A DNA stretch of 64,000 bases from Hydrangea macrophylla (Eukaryota; Streptophyta; Magnoliopsida; Cornales; Hydrangeaceae): assembly GCA_033977485.1 (NCBI GenBank), contig CM066994.1, positions 86,490,871 to 86,554,870 of the forward strand, in the 5' to 3' direction. Both the position numbers and the translations under genes were made by a program. The notes below the pieces were generated by a model. That model did no database searches. It was not told the origin of the DNA and saw nothing but the letters and a program-made list of their open reading frames with translations. This document shows, in pieces, positions 55,866 through 64,000 of the stretch (its first letter is position 1; every line of letters begins with the position of its first letter).

Positions 55866-57167
55866 TCAAAAGTGTAAGCGAGTCCGGATAATATGAATCT
55901 CCTCACGAGCATCATCAACAGAAGCCTGGAGAGACGATAGACGACGATCAAGAAGCTCTTGAGTAGCGGCAGTAGAAGTGCGCAAGGTATCTAAAGAGCC
56001 ACCAATATAAAAAACATTGGCTCGTAAGGATGCAATGGCGCACTGATGAAGCTCAACTGCCTCCTGTTGAGAAGAAGATAAGGAAGCCTGCATAGTCTCA
56101 AGAGACTGGGTGTGAGAGACAGATAGAGAAGAGATGGAGGTAGAGAGGCTCAAAACCTGAGCGGAAAGAATGGATAGCTGCTCCAAGATGTTAGGAGCAG
56201 ATGTATCAACAGCAGGTGGAGGTGGAGGTGGAGGAGCAGAAGATGAAGACGGATGAGAAGAATAATGAATGGGAGTGGTAGAACCAGGAGGAAGAGTGGG
56301 ATCAGCAGAGACCTTGGGAACATATGCATTTCCCACGAGTTTGTATCCCGTCAGGGATAGGATAGTGGAGGAGTAGAAGTCAGTGGAAATAGGGTCATGA
56401 AGATCAAATTCATCCTCCAAGGGAACCTTGAAGTGACGGAAAACAGAAGTCAAAGCAAAGCCATAAGGTAAAGAACTGGCTTTGAACTTCTTTTGACATT
56501 CACAAATGTGGCGGCAAAAGAGGTACGGCAAATCATAAGATTTATTTTCAAGAAAGCACCAAATTAAAAAGACATCCAAGAAAGAGATAGAATCTCGACC
56601 CCCAGCACGGGGCAGAAGGGTATAGGTGAGAAGATGGTGAATAAGTCGTGCCTCAAAGGTTAGGGCAGAAGCCTTGGGCTTTACGGAATATGACAACTCA
56701 TTGTTGCCGGTGATAAGACGGCAAGCAGTGAGAGGGTCGAACACGTGCCCTTGATTCCAAGAATTAATGTTATATTCAGTAATATCACCACGATGGATAT
56801 GAAAAATAGAAGAAACAGATTCGGGATTCAGATGAATTTTAATACCACGAACAAATGAGTTAAGGGTGTCTGCACGATGGCCAAAGGTCATATTACAATA
56901 AAATTCCTTAACAAGTATGGGATAGCATGGTTGGTTAAGACTGGTAAAGAGATGCCATCCTAAACGTTCCAAAAGAAATCCTAGTCGAAGATTAGCGGAT
57001 TTAGAAAAAGGAATGGGAAGAATCTTACCAAAAACTACATTCCTGTGAGAGAAGACTTCGTCAAAGCTTTCCTGTTCCTCTTGAGTAGGGAAACGCTTGG
57101 CATTGGTTGCCTGAGGAGCAGAGGATGGATCACTTGCAGGGGTCTTCCTTTTAAGCTTGGGAGCCAT
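55866..57167 (-). CDS. SIRE envelope-position ORF, intact, 433 residues
   Basis: A complete open frame with no stop, starting MAPKLKRKTPASDPSSAPQA, in the place where SIRE elements carry their third ORF. Residues about 25-290 match the pattern of the plant retrotransposon domain seen in the Athila ORF at 30186: LLERLGWHLFTSL, LVKEFYCNM, SFVRGIKIHLNPESVSSIF, ARLIHHLLTYTLLPR and YDLPYLFCRHI. A Ser/Pro-rich hinge with eight prolines in a row follows (near 310), then a long heptad-rich helix (EQLSILSAQVLSLSTSISSL to the end) that looks like a coiled coil. The start is basic, a possible nuclear signal. I see no signal peptide and no clear membrane anchor, so a true envelope role is not supported. 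Its openness contrasts with the stop-bearing pol. Confidence 0.85.
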   Translation of the reverse strand: MAPKLKRKTPASDPSSAPQATNAKRFPTQEEQESFDEVFSHRNVVFGKILPIPFSKSANLRLGFLLERLGWHLFTSLNQPCYPILVKEFYCNMTFGHRADTLNSFVRGIKIHLNPESVSSIFHIHRGDITEYNINSWNQGHVFDPLTACRLITGNNELSYSVKPKASALTFEARLIHHLLTYTLLPRAGGRDSISFLDVFLIWCFLENKSYDLPYLFCRHICECQKKFKASSLPYGFALTSVFRHFKVPLEDEFDLHDPISTDFYSSTILSLTGYKLVGNAYVPKVSADPTLPPGSTTPIHYSSHPSSSSAPPPPPPPAVDTSAPNILEQLSILSAQVLSLSTSISSLSVSHTQSLETMQASLSSSQQEAVELHQCAIASLRANVFYIGGSLDTLRTSTAATQELLDRRLSSLQASVDDAREEIHIIRTRLHF

Positions 57168-57412
57168 GATATAAAGGGAAGTTTAGATAGAGAAAGAGAA
57201 GAGAGAGAGAAAAGCGAGATGATGAGTCACATGGGAAGGAAGAGATGAAGGAGATGAGGTCTAAGGAGTTCAAGGGAGAGGAGGAAGGAGAAGAGTAAGG
57301 GAAAGGATAGAGAAGACAGGAAGGATTTAGGATGGGAAAGAAAGGAAGGAAGAGAGAAAAGAAATCGCTGGAAGAAGAAAAGGTGAAGAAAGAAAAAGAA
57401 GGAGGACGCGGT

Positions 57413-57712
57413 TTATATAGAATTTAGAGAAGCAGTCGACTGAATCGCATAAGCAGTCGACTGAAGATCAAATTAGGGCTCAGAATATTAGGGCTAATAG
57501 AGTCTCAGTCGACGCCTTAGTCGACGGAAGTGGGCAGGGATTGAATGTGTAAAAACAGTCGACGCCTCAGTCGACGGAAGTAGGCAGGGATTAAGTGTGC
57601 AAAACCAGTCGACGCCACGGACGACTCCTCAGTCGACTGATATAAGCAGAAATAAAGAATCAAAGGAGAAGGAATGGAACCAGTCGACTGTTACGGGATG
57701 CCAGTCGACTGC
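57413..57712 (-). promoter_or_regulatory. Internal promoter-like region before the SIRE third ORF
   Basis: Five perfect CAGTCGACTG units (starting 57433, 57454, 57630, 57681, 57702) and five CAGTCGACGCC- or TAGTCGACGG-like variants lie at 57433-57712. In minus-strand direction TATATAA follows at 57419-57413, about 15 bases after the last unit and about 245 bases before the ORF start at 57167. The arrangement copies that of the LTR promoter at 54749-55035, but the flanking sequence is different. Internal initiation is inferred. Confidence 0.55.
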
Positions 57713-57760
57713 GTTGGATAGAATGACAGAGAAGGAGAATGTGAGTCCAGATATTGAATT

Positions 57761-58913
57761 TTAAGGCAGATCGCTTAAGCAAGACAAGCCTAATTCTCTT
57801 CTAATAACACAAAAACGTTCTTCGGGAAGAGGTTTGGTGAAAATATCAGCCCATTGACGATCGGTGTTGATGAAAACTAGATCAACATCCCCCTTTTGAA
57901 CATGATCGCGAATAAAATGATGACGAATCTCAATGTGTTTAGTCCTTGAGTGTTGGATAGGATTTTTGGATAAACATATGGCACTAGTATTATCACAATT
58001 TATAGGAATATGATCATAATAAAGTCCAAAATCTTCTAATTGTTGTTTCATATAAAGTGTTTGAGCACAACAACTGCCAGCAGCTATATATTCGGCTTCG
58101 GCCGTGGATAGAGCTACCGAATTTTGTTTCTTACTAAACCATGAGACAAGCGAGTGTCCTAAGAAATGACATGTGCCACTAGTACTTTTACGATCAATTT
58201 TACAACCGGCAAAATCCTATTCCGAAAAACATGTTAATTCAAAAGAAGTATTTTTAGGATACCAAAGACCTAAGTCTATAGTACCTAGAAGATAACGAAA
58301 AATACGTTTAACCGCAATGACATGTGATTCCTTGGGTGAAGCTTGAAATCTAGCACAGAGGCATATGCTAAACATGATATCCGGTCTACTTGCTGTGAGA
58401 TATAGACTACCAATCATTCCCCCGAAAAGCTTACAATCTACCGGCTTGCCGGTTTCGTCTTTATCAAGTTTTAAAGTAGAACTCATAGGGGTTTGAAAAA
58501 CTTTTCTTCCTTCCAATCCAAATCTTTTTAAAAGATCTTTAATATACTTGGATTGATTTATGAAAATGCCATCTTTATGTTACTTTATTTGAAGTCCAAG
58601 AAAGAAGTTTAGCTCCCCCATCAAACTCATTTCAAATTCATTTTGCATACATGATGCAAATTCTTCACACATCTTCTCATTTGTAGCTCCAAAGATAATA
58701 TCATCCACGTAAATTTGAACAAGCAAGATATCTTCATTTGAGGTTTTAACAAAAAGAGTAGTATCAATTTTTCCTCGATTAAAACCAAGATCAATAAGAT
58801 ATTTACTTAATCTATCATACCAAGCACGTGGAGCTTGTTTTAAACCATACAAAGCTTTTGTTAGCTTAAAGACATGATCGGGAAGATGTGGGTTTTCAAA
58901 ACCAGGGGGTTGT
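57761..58913 (-). pseudogene. SIRE-type RT and RNase H (C-terminal pol)
   Basis: One minus-strand frame with two stops. RT: QQPPGFENPHLPDHVFKLTK (cut at 58913 by the Ogre/Tat-like insertion), ALYGLKQAPRAWYDRLS, the intact catalytic IYVDDIIFG (near 58720) and LMGELNFFLGLQIK followed by a TAA that could be a mutated Gln codon. Then SMIGSLYLTASRPDIMFS-like sequence, CFSE with a TAG, KSTSGTCHFLGHSLVSWF, ALSTAEAEYIAAGSCCAQ and the RNase H end CDNTSAICLSKNP, KHIEIRHHFIRDHV, FTKPLPEERF. The pol is thus only lightly damaged. The catalytic aspartates of RT and RNase H remain. Confidence 0.9.
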
Positions 58914-61900
58914 TGTAGACACCCCAATTTGACCAAACTATTAAACTTAGGGGGATTTACCTCTGGAGATCAATGATGAATATGTCTCGACAAAATCAAG
59001 ACTCTTACAAGCAATCTGACTCTCTTCCTAGAAGAATCTCGGTTCAAAATCACCATTTTCAGCCAAAAGACGAAAATTCTCATCTACTCGTCACCTTATA
59101 GACCATGAGTTTTGAACACGTATAGGAATACGGCAATGTTCTCGGAGCATCTTAAAATCATTTTCAAAAAGAGAGTAATTCAGCATGAACCCTGAAAGAA
59201 AAAGTCAACAGTTGACCCAGTGAAAAGTCAACGGGTCAAAAGGGAGTCAATCGTAAAATTTTCGAATTTCAAGATGAAAAGTCCTGGTAATTGTTCATTG
59301 GGTCTCCCTTATGCTAGAAGTGATTTTTTAGAATTTTTAAATGAAAGGAATCATGGTGAAATTGAAAGGCTTTTAAGAAGAATCGTGCAGAAAATCGAAA
59401 TTTTGCCTTCGGAGGGAGAGTTGACTTTTTTTCCTTAAGGATTTTGATTTTCTAGATATTTTTATTGAATCCAAATGGGGGGTATTTCCTTAATTACATT
59501 TAATGTCTTAATTTTCCTTAATTAAACGACATTTAATTTTCCTTAATTTTCCTTAATTAAACGACATTTACTTAAATGACATGAAATGAAATTAAGGTGC
59601 TGAATTGCTGTGAATAGTGCTGGATTGCTGTGCAGCGGCACTCAAAGTGCCCGAACGGCAGTCAGTGAATGCCGCTGCGGCACTCACTGAATGCCGTCCG
59701 GCATTCAGAGAGTGCCGCGCGGCACTCAGAGAGTGCCGTTTCATCTCATCGAGTGCCGGCCTGGGCTAATTTGCATTTTTAAGTCAAAATTCTTTTTCAA
59801 TCTTTGATCAAATGAATGCACCAAACGATGCCCTTTTTTGTGTACGTGTTTACTACTCCTAGGTCATGCAAACCATGCTCCCACCATCCCTAATTGACCT
59901 ATCTACCCTTATCTTAGCCCCTAAGATAATGAAAGTGTATAAAAAGCCCCATTTTCTCTCATTTTGAGAGGGGGAGACTTGAATCTTAAGAGAGAGACTT
60001 GAATCTAAAAGAGAGAGGCTGATTTTTGAAGATAGAGTTTGTTCTTAGAGAAATATAGAGAGAGAAACCCCAAGACCCCATAGAAATCTTACCCAATTCA
60101 TCCAAATTCCTCAAATCTCCATTGAAGAACCTTGAAGCTTCAAGGAAGAAGAATAAGAGTATTGCTTGTAAGGATTGGATCTCTCTAAATTAATCAAATC
60201 CTGAGAAGATCTAGAGGTTAAATCCTTATCCCTATACTTATTATATATAATTCAATCACAATTCATAGATCTAGGACTTTTACACATTTTCAAAACCTCT
60301 CTTCCCACCTCATTTCATCACACACCACATAGAATTGTGATTGAATTCCTACTTGCTTTCATTGATTTGGATCTAAATAAGAGCCTTAGGTTTAAAATAA
60401 AACTAGTTTGTGAAGGGATCTTCATTTGGTTTTCTTCAATTAAACTTTGATTCTATTTCTCTTTGTCTCTATTTTCCTTTTGAGATCCATGAGATCTTTA
60501 ATATCTCATTGGATCCTCTTGAGTTTGATCCTCTAGTCCCCTATGATCCTATGATTTATATGGAGTCTAAGGTTGATCATGGTCATATCTACCCATAGTT
60601 GGTGAGATACAAGTCTTAACTTATGGCTAGGGGATCTCACTATGAATCTTATGGAATTCACTCCATGTTCCATAGAGGTTTATGTAAATCATAGTCTCAT
60701 TTAATCTCCAAGGACCATTAACTTGAGAGGAGAATAAGTTGACTCTATATTCTTCCATGATCATGTACTTGAGAGAAGAATTGGATGTAGATTTTCATAG
60801 TCTATATTTGAAATAAGTAAGACCTTAGGATTTTCTTGATAGATCTCCAACTATGAGATCTATGATAAGAATCCATCAAGGTTAAATCTATAAACATTAT
60901 CCTATAACATTAATTTGTCCCAACAATCACAACCATGCTTGATTCTAGTCCTTTGTAGGATCATGGATCAAGTTGGTTTTAAGGTATGAACATTAATTCA
61001 ATATTGGTGCAGTGAATCCTTAAACCCTTTGTGATCAATGATTTTTCATAAAATCATGGTCCATTGGAATGGGATGAGACCAATTGGAGGGTGTTCATAA
61101 CTCATATGAGTACCTCTGTGATTGTTATTTTGATAAGATCCCATACTTAGGATGGTTTGGGCTTATAATTTCCAAATAAGCAATTCTCTGTCCAAAATTT
61201 CAGAACAGCAAACCGGTTTTAAAATTGATGGATCAGAACTCTAACCAAGTTTTCATGACCTTTAATAATTGTTTCTAAGAACCTTAATGTGTTAGGAGGA
61301 TTCCCTAAAAAGAATGAAACAATTCGGATTTGTTTGCTATTTTTAAAAAATCATACAAGATCTCTGGACAGAGAGTTGCAAAATCCTGAGTGAGGTCTAG
61401 TATTTTCAGTATTCCCGGAGATCTAACCGTTGAAACCTAGATTTTCTTTTTGGGTTAGAAACTAGACTCATAGAGGCATGACATATCCAAAAATCATTAA
61501 GATCCAACCGTTGGAAATATTTTATTCCTATTTTTGAATGTCTGGTCTGCTCTCTGTAAATCACAAAAAACTGTTACTGTTTTTGTCTAATCATATTTAT
61601 TTCAACTCAAATAGTCTCCTAATGGCTTAGGACTCAAACCATGATTTGAATAATGATAATTTAGATTAAACCCAGAGGCTTAGGGATCCAAATTAGTGAA
61701 TAAATTCATGTCCCATTCTTGTTCATATTTATGCATTCATTCATACATGTTAATATCCATAAGTAGGACTTATCTCTTCTCTAAGATGTATCTAATTGAA
61801 CATGACTTAGGATTTACTTATTTATGATATTATATCTTGTCTAAGGCATGTGTACTAACCTTTGTTTTGTAGCGCATTTGAGGTACAATTCCTCAACTCT

Positions 61901-62479
61901 TCTCTAGTTTAATTTCATTCTTTGATTTATATTGATTTTCGACTCCATGTGCGACACTTTAGACTAGGTCTTGCCTTATGTGTTTATATGTGATAGAGAC
62001 CTTTTAGGATTTCTATTGTCACATGCATTGCACGTTTAATATTCGCGGCCGGATCCCGGGTATGTTTTCTAGTTCTCTATTGCATATCATGTTGCTTGCT
62101 ACTTGAATTACGTGGCTTATGAATGATATTTTGCCGTTAGCAATTTTACACCATTTCCAACATGCTTGTGTTATGTATACCTATATATGTATTAATTGAG
62201 GGCATGCTTAGATTAATAATTTGATTAAAAAGGATGTTGAGTAGAGGCCTATCGTGAGATAGGATGAAAGGGGGTGTTTTAGTCCGTCGGGCTCCTTCCC
62301 CTTTCATTCCATAATCCCCGGACCCAGTTTATCTTTGGTTTCGCAAAAGATCAGTTTGCTTTAAAATGGTTTCTTAATTTTTCCTTTTAAAAAAATTAAG
62401 TGGCGACTCATTTGTTTTAAGAAATTGATTTAAAAGAAAAGCTGTGGGTAAAAGAAAGAAAAACCGTGCGATATCCACA
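58914..62479 (+). repeat. 5' LTR of the Ogre/Tat-lineage element (3.6 kb)
   Basis: It starts TGTAGACACCCCAATTTGAC and ends GCGATATCCACA, three bases before the PBS. The promoter lies at 59634-59946. The 1.5 kb after about 60400 are AT-rich with no recognisable gene. Confidence 0.85.
59634..59946 (+). promoter_or_regulatory. LTR promoter: GGCACTC/GAGTGCC palindrome array plus TATA
   Basis: At 59634-59760 five or more imperfect palindromes of the type CGGCACTC-N3-GAGTGCCG follow each other (for example CGGCACTCAGAGAGTGCCG). TATAAAAAG lies at 59938-59946, about 180 bases downstream, and the LTR end is about 2.5 kb further on. Confidence 0.65.
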
Positions 62480-62482
62480 ATC

Positions 62483-62532
62483 TGGCGACTCTGCTGGGGA
62501 TCGAACCCAGAATCTCTGGTTTCGCAGACCAG
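62483..62532 (+). other. Primer binding site extended into a tRNA-Arg half
   Basis: The first 18 bases, TGGCGACTCTGCTGGGGA, are the Ogre/Tat-type PBS. The next 32 continue as the reverse complement of a tRNA: T-arm stem CTGGG with loop TTCGATC and stem CCCAG, variable bases AGATT, and an anticodon arm CTGGT, CTGCGAA, ACCAG. From memory of plant tRNA-Arg(ACG), 39 bases match except the first anticodon base, G instead of A. The 18-nt PBS stops one base before the complement of position 58, where reverse transcriptase normally halts at m1A. No other half of a tRNA gene follows, so this is not a tRNA gene. Confidence 0.85.
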
Positions 62533-63930
62533 AATTTCTGATTTTGGGTTCACTCGAGGATTAGACTTGAAAGCATCCTTTTTAATCAAATTAATTAATT
62601 TTTGTGTGCCCGTTGCATTGCACTTGCATGTTTCGCCAGTCGATTGCATGGAACTATGACCTTGGAGGCTCGGGGTAACCCGGTCGGTCAAGTCATCATG
62701 GGACCGTGTGATCACCCTTGATCTCGTACCATGTTTTGGTATATGAAGCATCCTATCAGGTGTGTGTCAAGGGTCCCTTATTTGACCAAAACCCAGCTTT
62801 TGCATAGTAGTTTCTATAGAACCTTTCAATCTTAGGGAATCAACTCTTGATTAGGATTATATGCTAGGAAGTTTGTATGCCCGAAAGGGATTACTTGAGA
62901 TGATGACGATACTTGCTTGATGAAAGATGTATAATCTTTTAATCACCTTTTAGCAATTTCTCCTCATGTTCCACGACATTTGGAGAACATGTCGAACCTT
63001 GATTATAAGATTATACTTCTTATATCATGTTAGCTAAGCATCATTGACCTTGTATGCATCCGAATTCATGGAAAGTACGATGATAATCCAATCATGTGAT
63101 CCTCTTGTCCAAAGAGTTTTAAGTCCATCTTTGAAAGAAAACAGATTTTACTATCTTTTCCCCAAGGTTTTCGATCACCCTTTCGAAAAAAAAAATAATA
63201 ATAAAATCTTTGGAGTTCACCTTTTTTTTTTTATAAAAAAAACTCCAAATTAATTACCTTTGTTAAGGTATATTTTCACATGATCATTTTCGAAGGAAAA
63301 CTCTAAAAATCTTGGGAATTGTTTTTAAAGAAATGCTTTTCAAATGAATTTCAAAGCAAAAATTCAATCCAGTCATTTTTGTTGAGGAATGTTTAACATC
63401 CTCATTTTCAAAAGAACTCTCGAGAATTGTTTTCAAAAGATTTTATCATCCAAGAAATGCTTTCCAAATAAATTTCAAAAAAATATATGTATACCCAATC
63501 ATTGAAGGGGTAATGAGGATCACAAGTAAAAGGAGAAATCAGCGCACTTGACATGAATAAGGATTTTATGTGCTTATGTGCCTATGTGTTAGAATTAGGA
63601 TTTTCTTTTCTTTGGCATATAGAATAGGCACACACACACACTTGCATTTCATCCGTGTGCCATGTGTGCGGTGCTTGCATTTAGCCACATTGAATCATCA
63701 AAGCATGAACATTTTGTCATTTCATGCATGTGTAGCATACAAATTGACAACATCTTCTCTCCAATCAAGATCAAAATAGTTCTTCAAAATTCCTTGACTT
63801 CTGAAAATCGATTCTGCCTGCGGCCCTTTCTTTTTTTTGTCACGAACCTGTAGAAAGAATGGGACAACCAGATCCCCTAATGAGGACACTTCTAACCTTC
63901 TTGGGTTCGTCTTCTTAATTTTAGGAGAAC
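62533..63930 (+). other. Leader of the Ogre/Tat-lineage element
   Basis: Non-coding stretch between PBS and the gag start. AT-rich, with poly-T/poly-A runs near 63220 and a CA dinucleotide run near 63632. The first part (GGTTCACTCGAGGATTAGAC) resembles the minus-strand sequence beyond the PBS at 45281, which supports common descent of the two families. The short ORFs here have no recognisable product. Confidence 0.6.
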
Positions 63931-64000
63931 ATGAACCATCATCTTGAGATTGATCTGCCAATGGCCCTGAGAACTTTGGAGGAAAGAGTAAACAAGCTGC
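63931..64000 (+). CDS. Start of a possible gag ORF (cut by window end)
   Basis: ATG at 63931 opens a frame that stays open to the window end (23 codons: MNHHLEIDLPMALRTL and onward). The helical look (ALRTLEERVNKL) fits the N-terminus of Ogre/Tat gag proteins, and the position about 1.4 kb after the PBS is plausible. An inner ATG at 63961 is an alternative start. An AG-ending pyrimidine/AT stretch just before it (TTAATTTTAG) could be a splice acceptor. Confidence 0.45.
   Translation, partial: MNHHLEIDLPMALRTLEERVNKL

Larger units (their letters stand above)
54213..58913 (-). mobile_element. SIRE-type Ty1/copia element (3' half)
   Basis: On the minus strand: pol end (58913-57761), internal promoter-like region, envelope-position ORF (57167-55866), polypurine tracts and 3' LTR (55387-54213). 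The remainder lies beyond the Ogre/Tat-like element inserted at 58914. The left flank CATTA (54208-54212) is a candidate target duplication whose partner is outside the window. A third ORF between pol and the 3' LTR and the TCATCATCAAAAAGGGGGAG tract are SIRE/Maximus features. Confidence 0.9.
58914..64000 (+). mobile_element. Ogre/Tat-lineage element, 5' part
   Basis: The LTR (58914-62479), PBS and leader, with the first codons of a possible gag at 63931. It runs beyond the window. The LTR start TGTAGACACC is shared with the non-autonomous family at 35756-52125, but the LTR bodies differ, so it is a separate family. It is inserted in the SIRE-type RT gene with GTTGT immediately to the left. 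Confidence 0.85.

Noticed and set aside
62483..62532. A tRNA-Arg gene on the minus strand
   Set aside because: Only the anticodon arm to the CCA end is present; the D-arm and 5' acceptor strand are missing, CCA is encoded, and the location directly after an LTR fits a primer binding site.

Overview
The window is a block of nested, mostly decayed transposable elements from a plant nuclear genome, very probably a flowering plant. Every recognisable protein is a plant LTR-retrotransposon protein: Ty3/gypsy elements of the Athila and Tat/Ogre lineages, and Ty1/copia elements of Ale-like, Tork-like and SIRE-like type. There is also one non-autonomous Helitron. I found no host gene, rRNA gene or functional tRNA gene. 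The species cannot be named from the sequence.

Left part (1-7.4 kb): an Ogre/Tat-like LTR in minus orientation (1-3458) sits in the pol gene of an Ale-like copia relic (3459-5408), followed by about 2 kb of AT-rich sequence without a gene.

Middle part (about 7.4-52.2 kb): an old Tat-lineage gypsy element is the backbone. It has a 5' LTR, PBS, gag, protease, RT, two RNase H domains, integrase and an antisense accessory gene. A Tork-like copia (10.6-16.8 kb) interrupts its RT. A young Athila element (20750-34868, LTRs about 99% identical, near-matching 5-bp target duplication) interrupts the antisense gene. A second insertion at 35756-52125 lies upstream in the same antisense gene. It is a non-autonomous, gag-only Ogre/Tat derivative in minus orientation, and its 5' LTR was entered by a 3.4-kb Helitron (45911-49307).

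Right part (52.2-64 kb): a minus-strand Athila-type pol relic is entered by a minus-strand SIRE-type copia (from 54213). That copia keeps an intact 433-codon envelope-position ORF. Its pol is entered by a plus-strand Ogre/Tat-like element (58914 to beyond the window end).

Three observations stand out. (1) The primer binding site of the right-hand Ogre/Tat element continues for 50 nt as the reverse complement of the 3' part of tRNA-Arg(ACG). The first anticodon base reads G instead of A, which is what copying of an inosine-edited mature tRNA would leave. (2) Four different elements carry arrays of short palindromes close upstream of a TATA box, each with its own motif or a decayed form of it. 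In the SIRE element, and less clearly in Athila, an array is repeated inside the element in front of the envelope-position ORF, suggesting internal promoters. (3) The Athila element has an additional ORF pair between pol and the envelope-position ORF that joins in frame if a 116-bp putative intron is removed.
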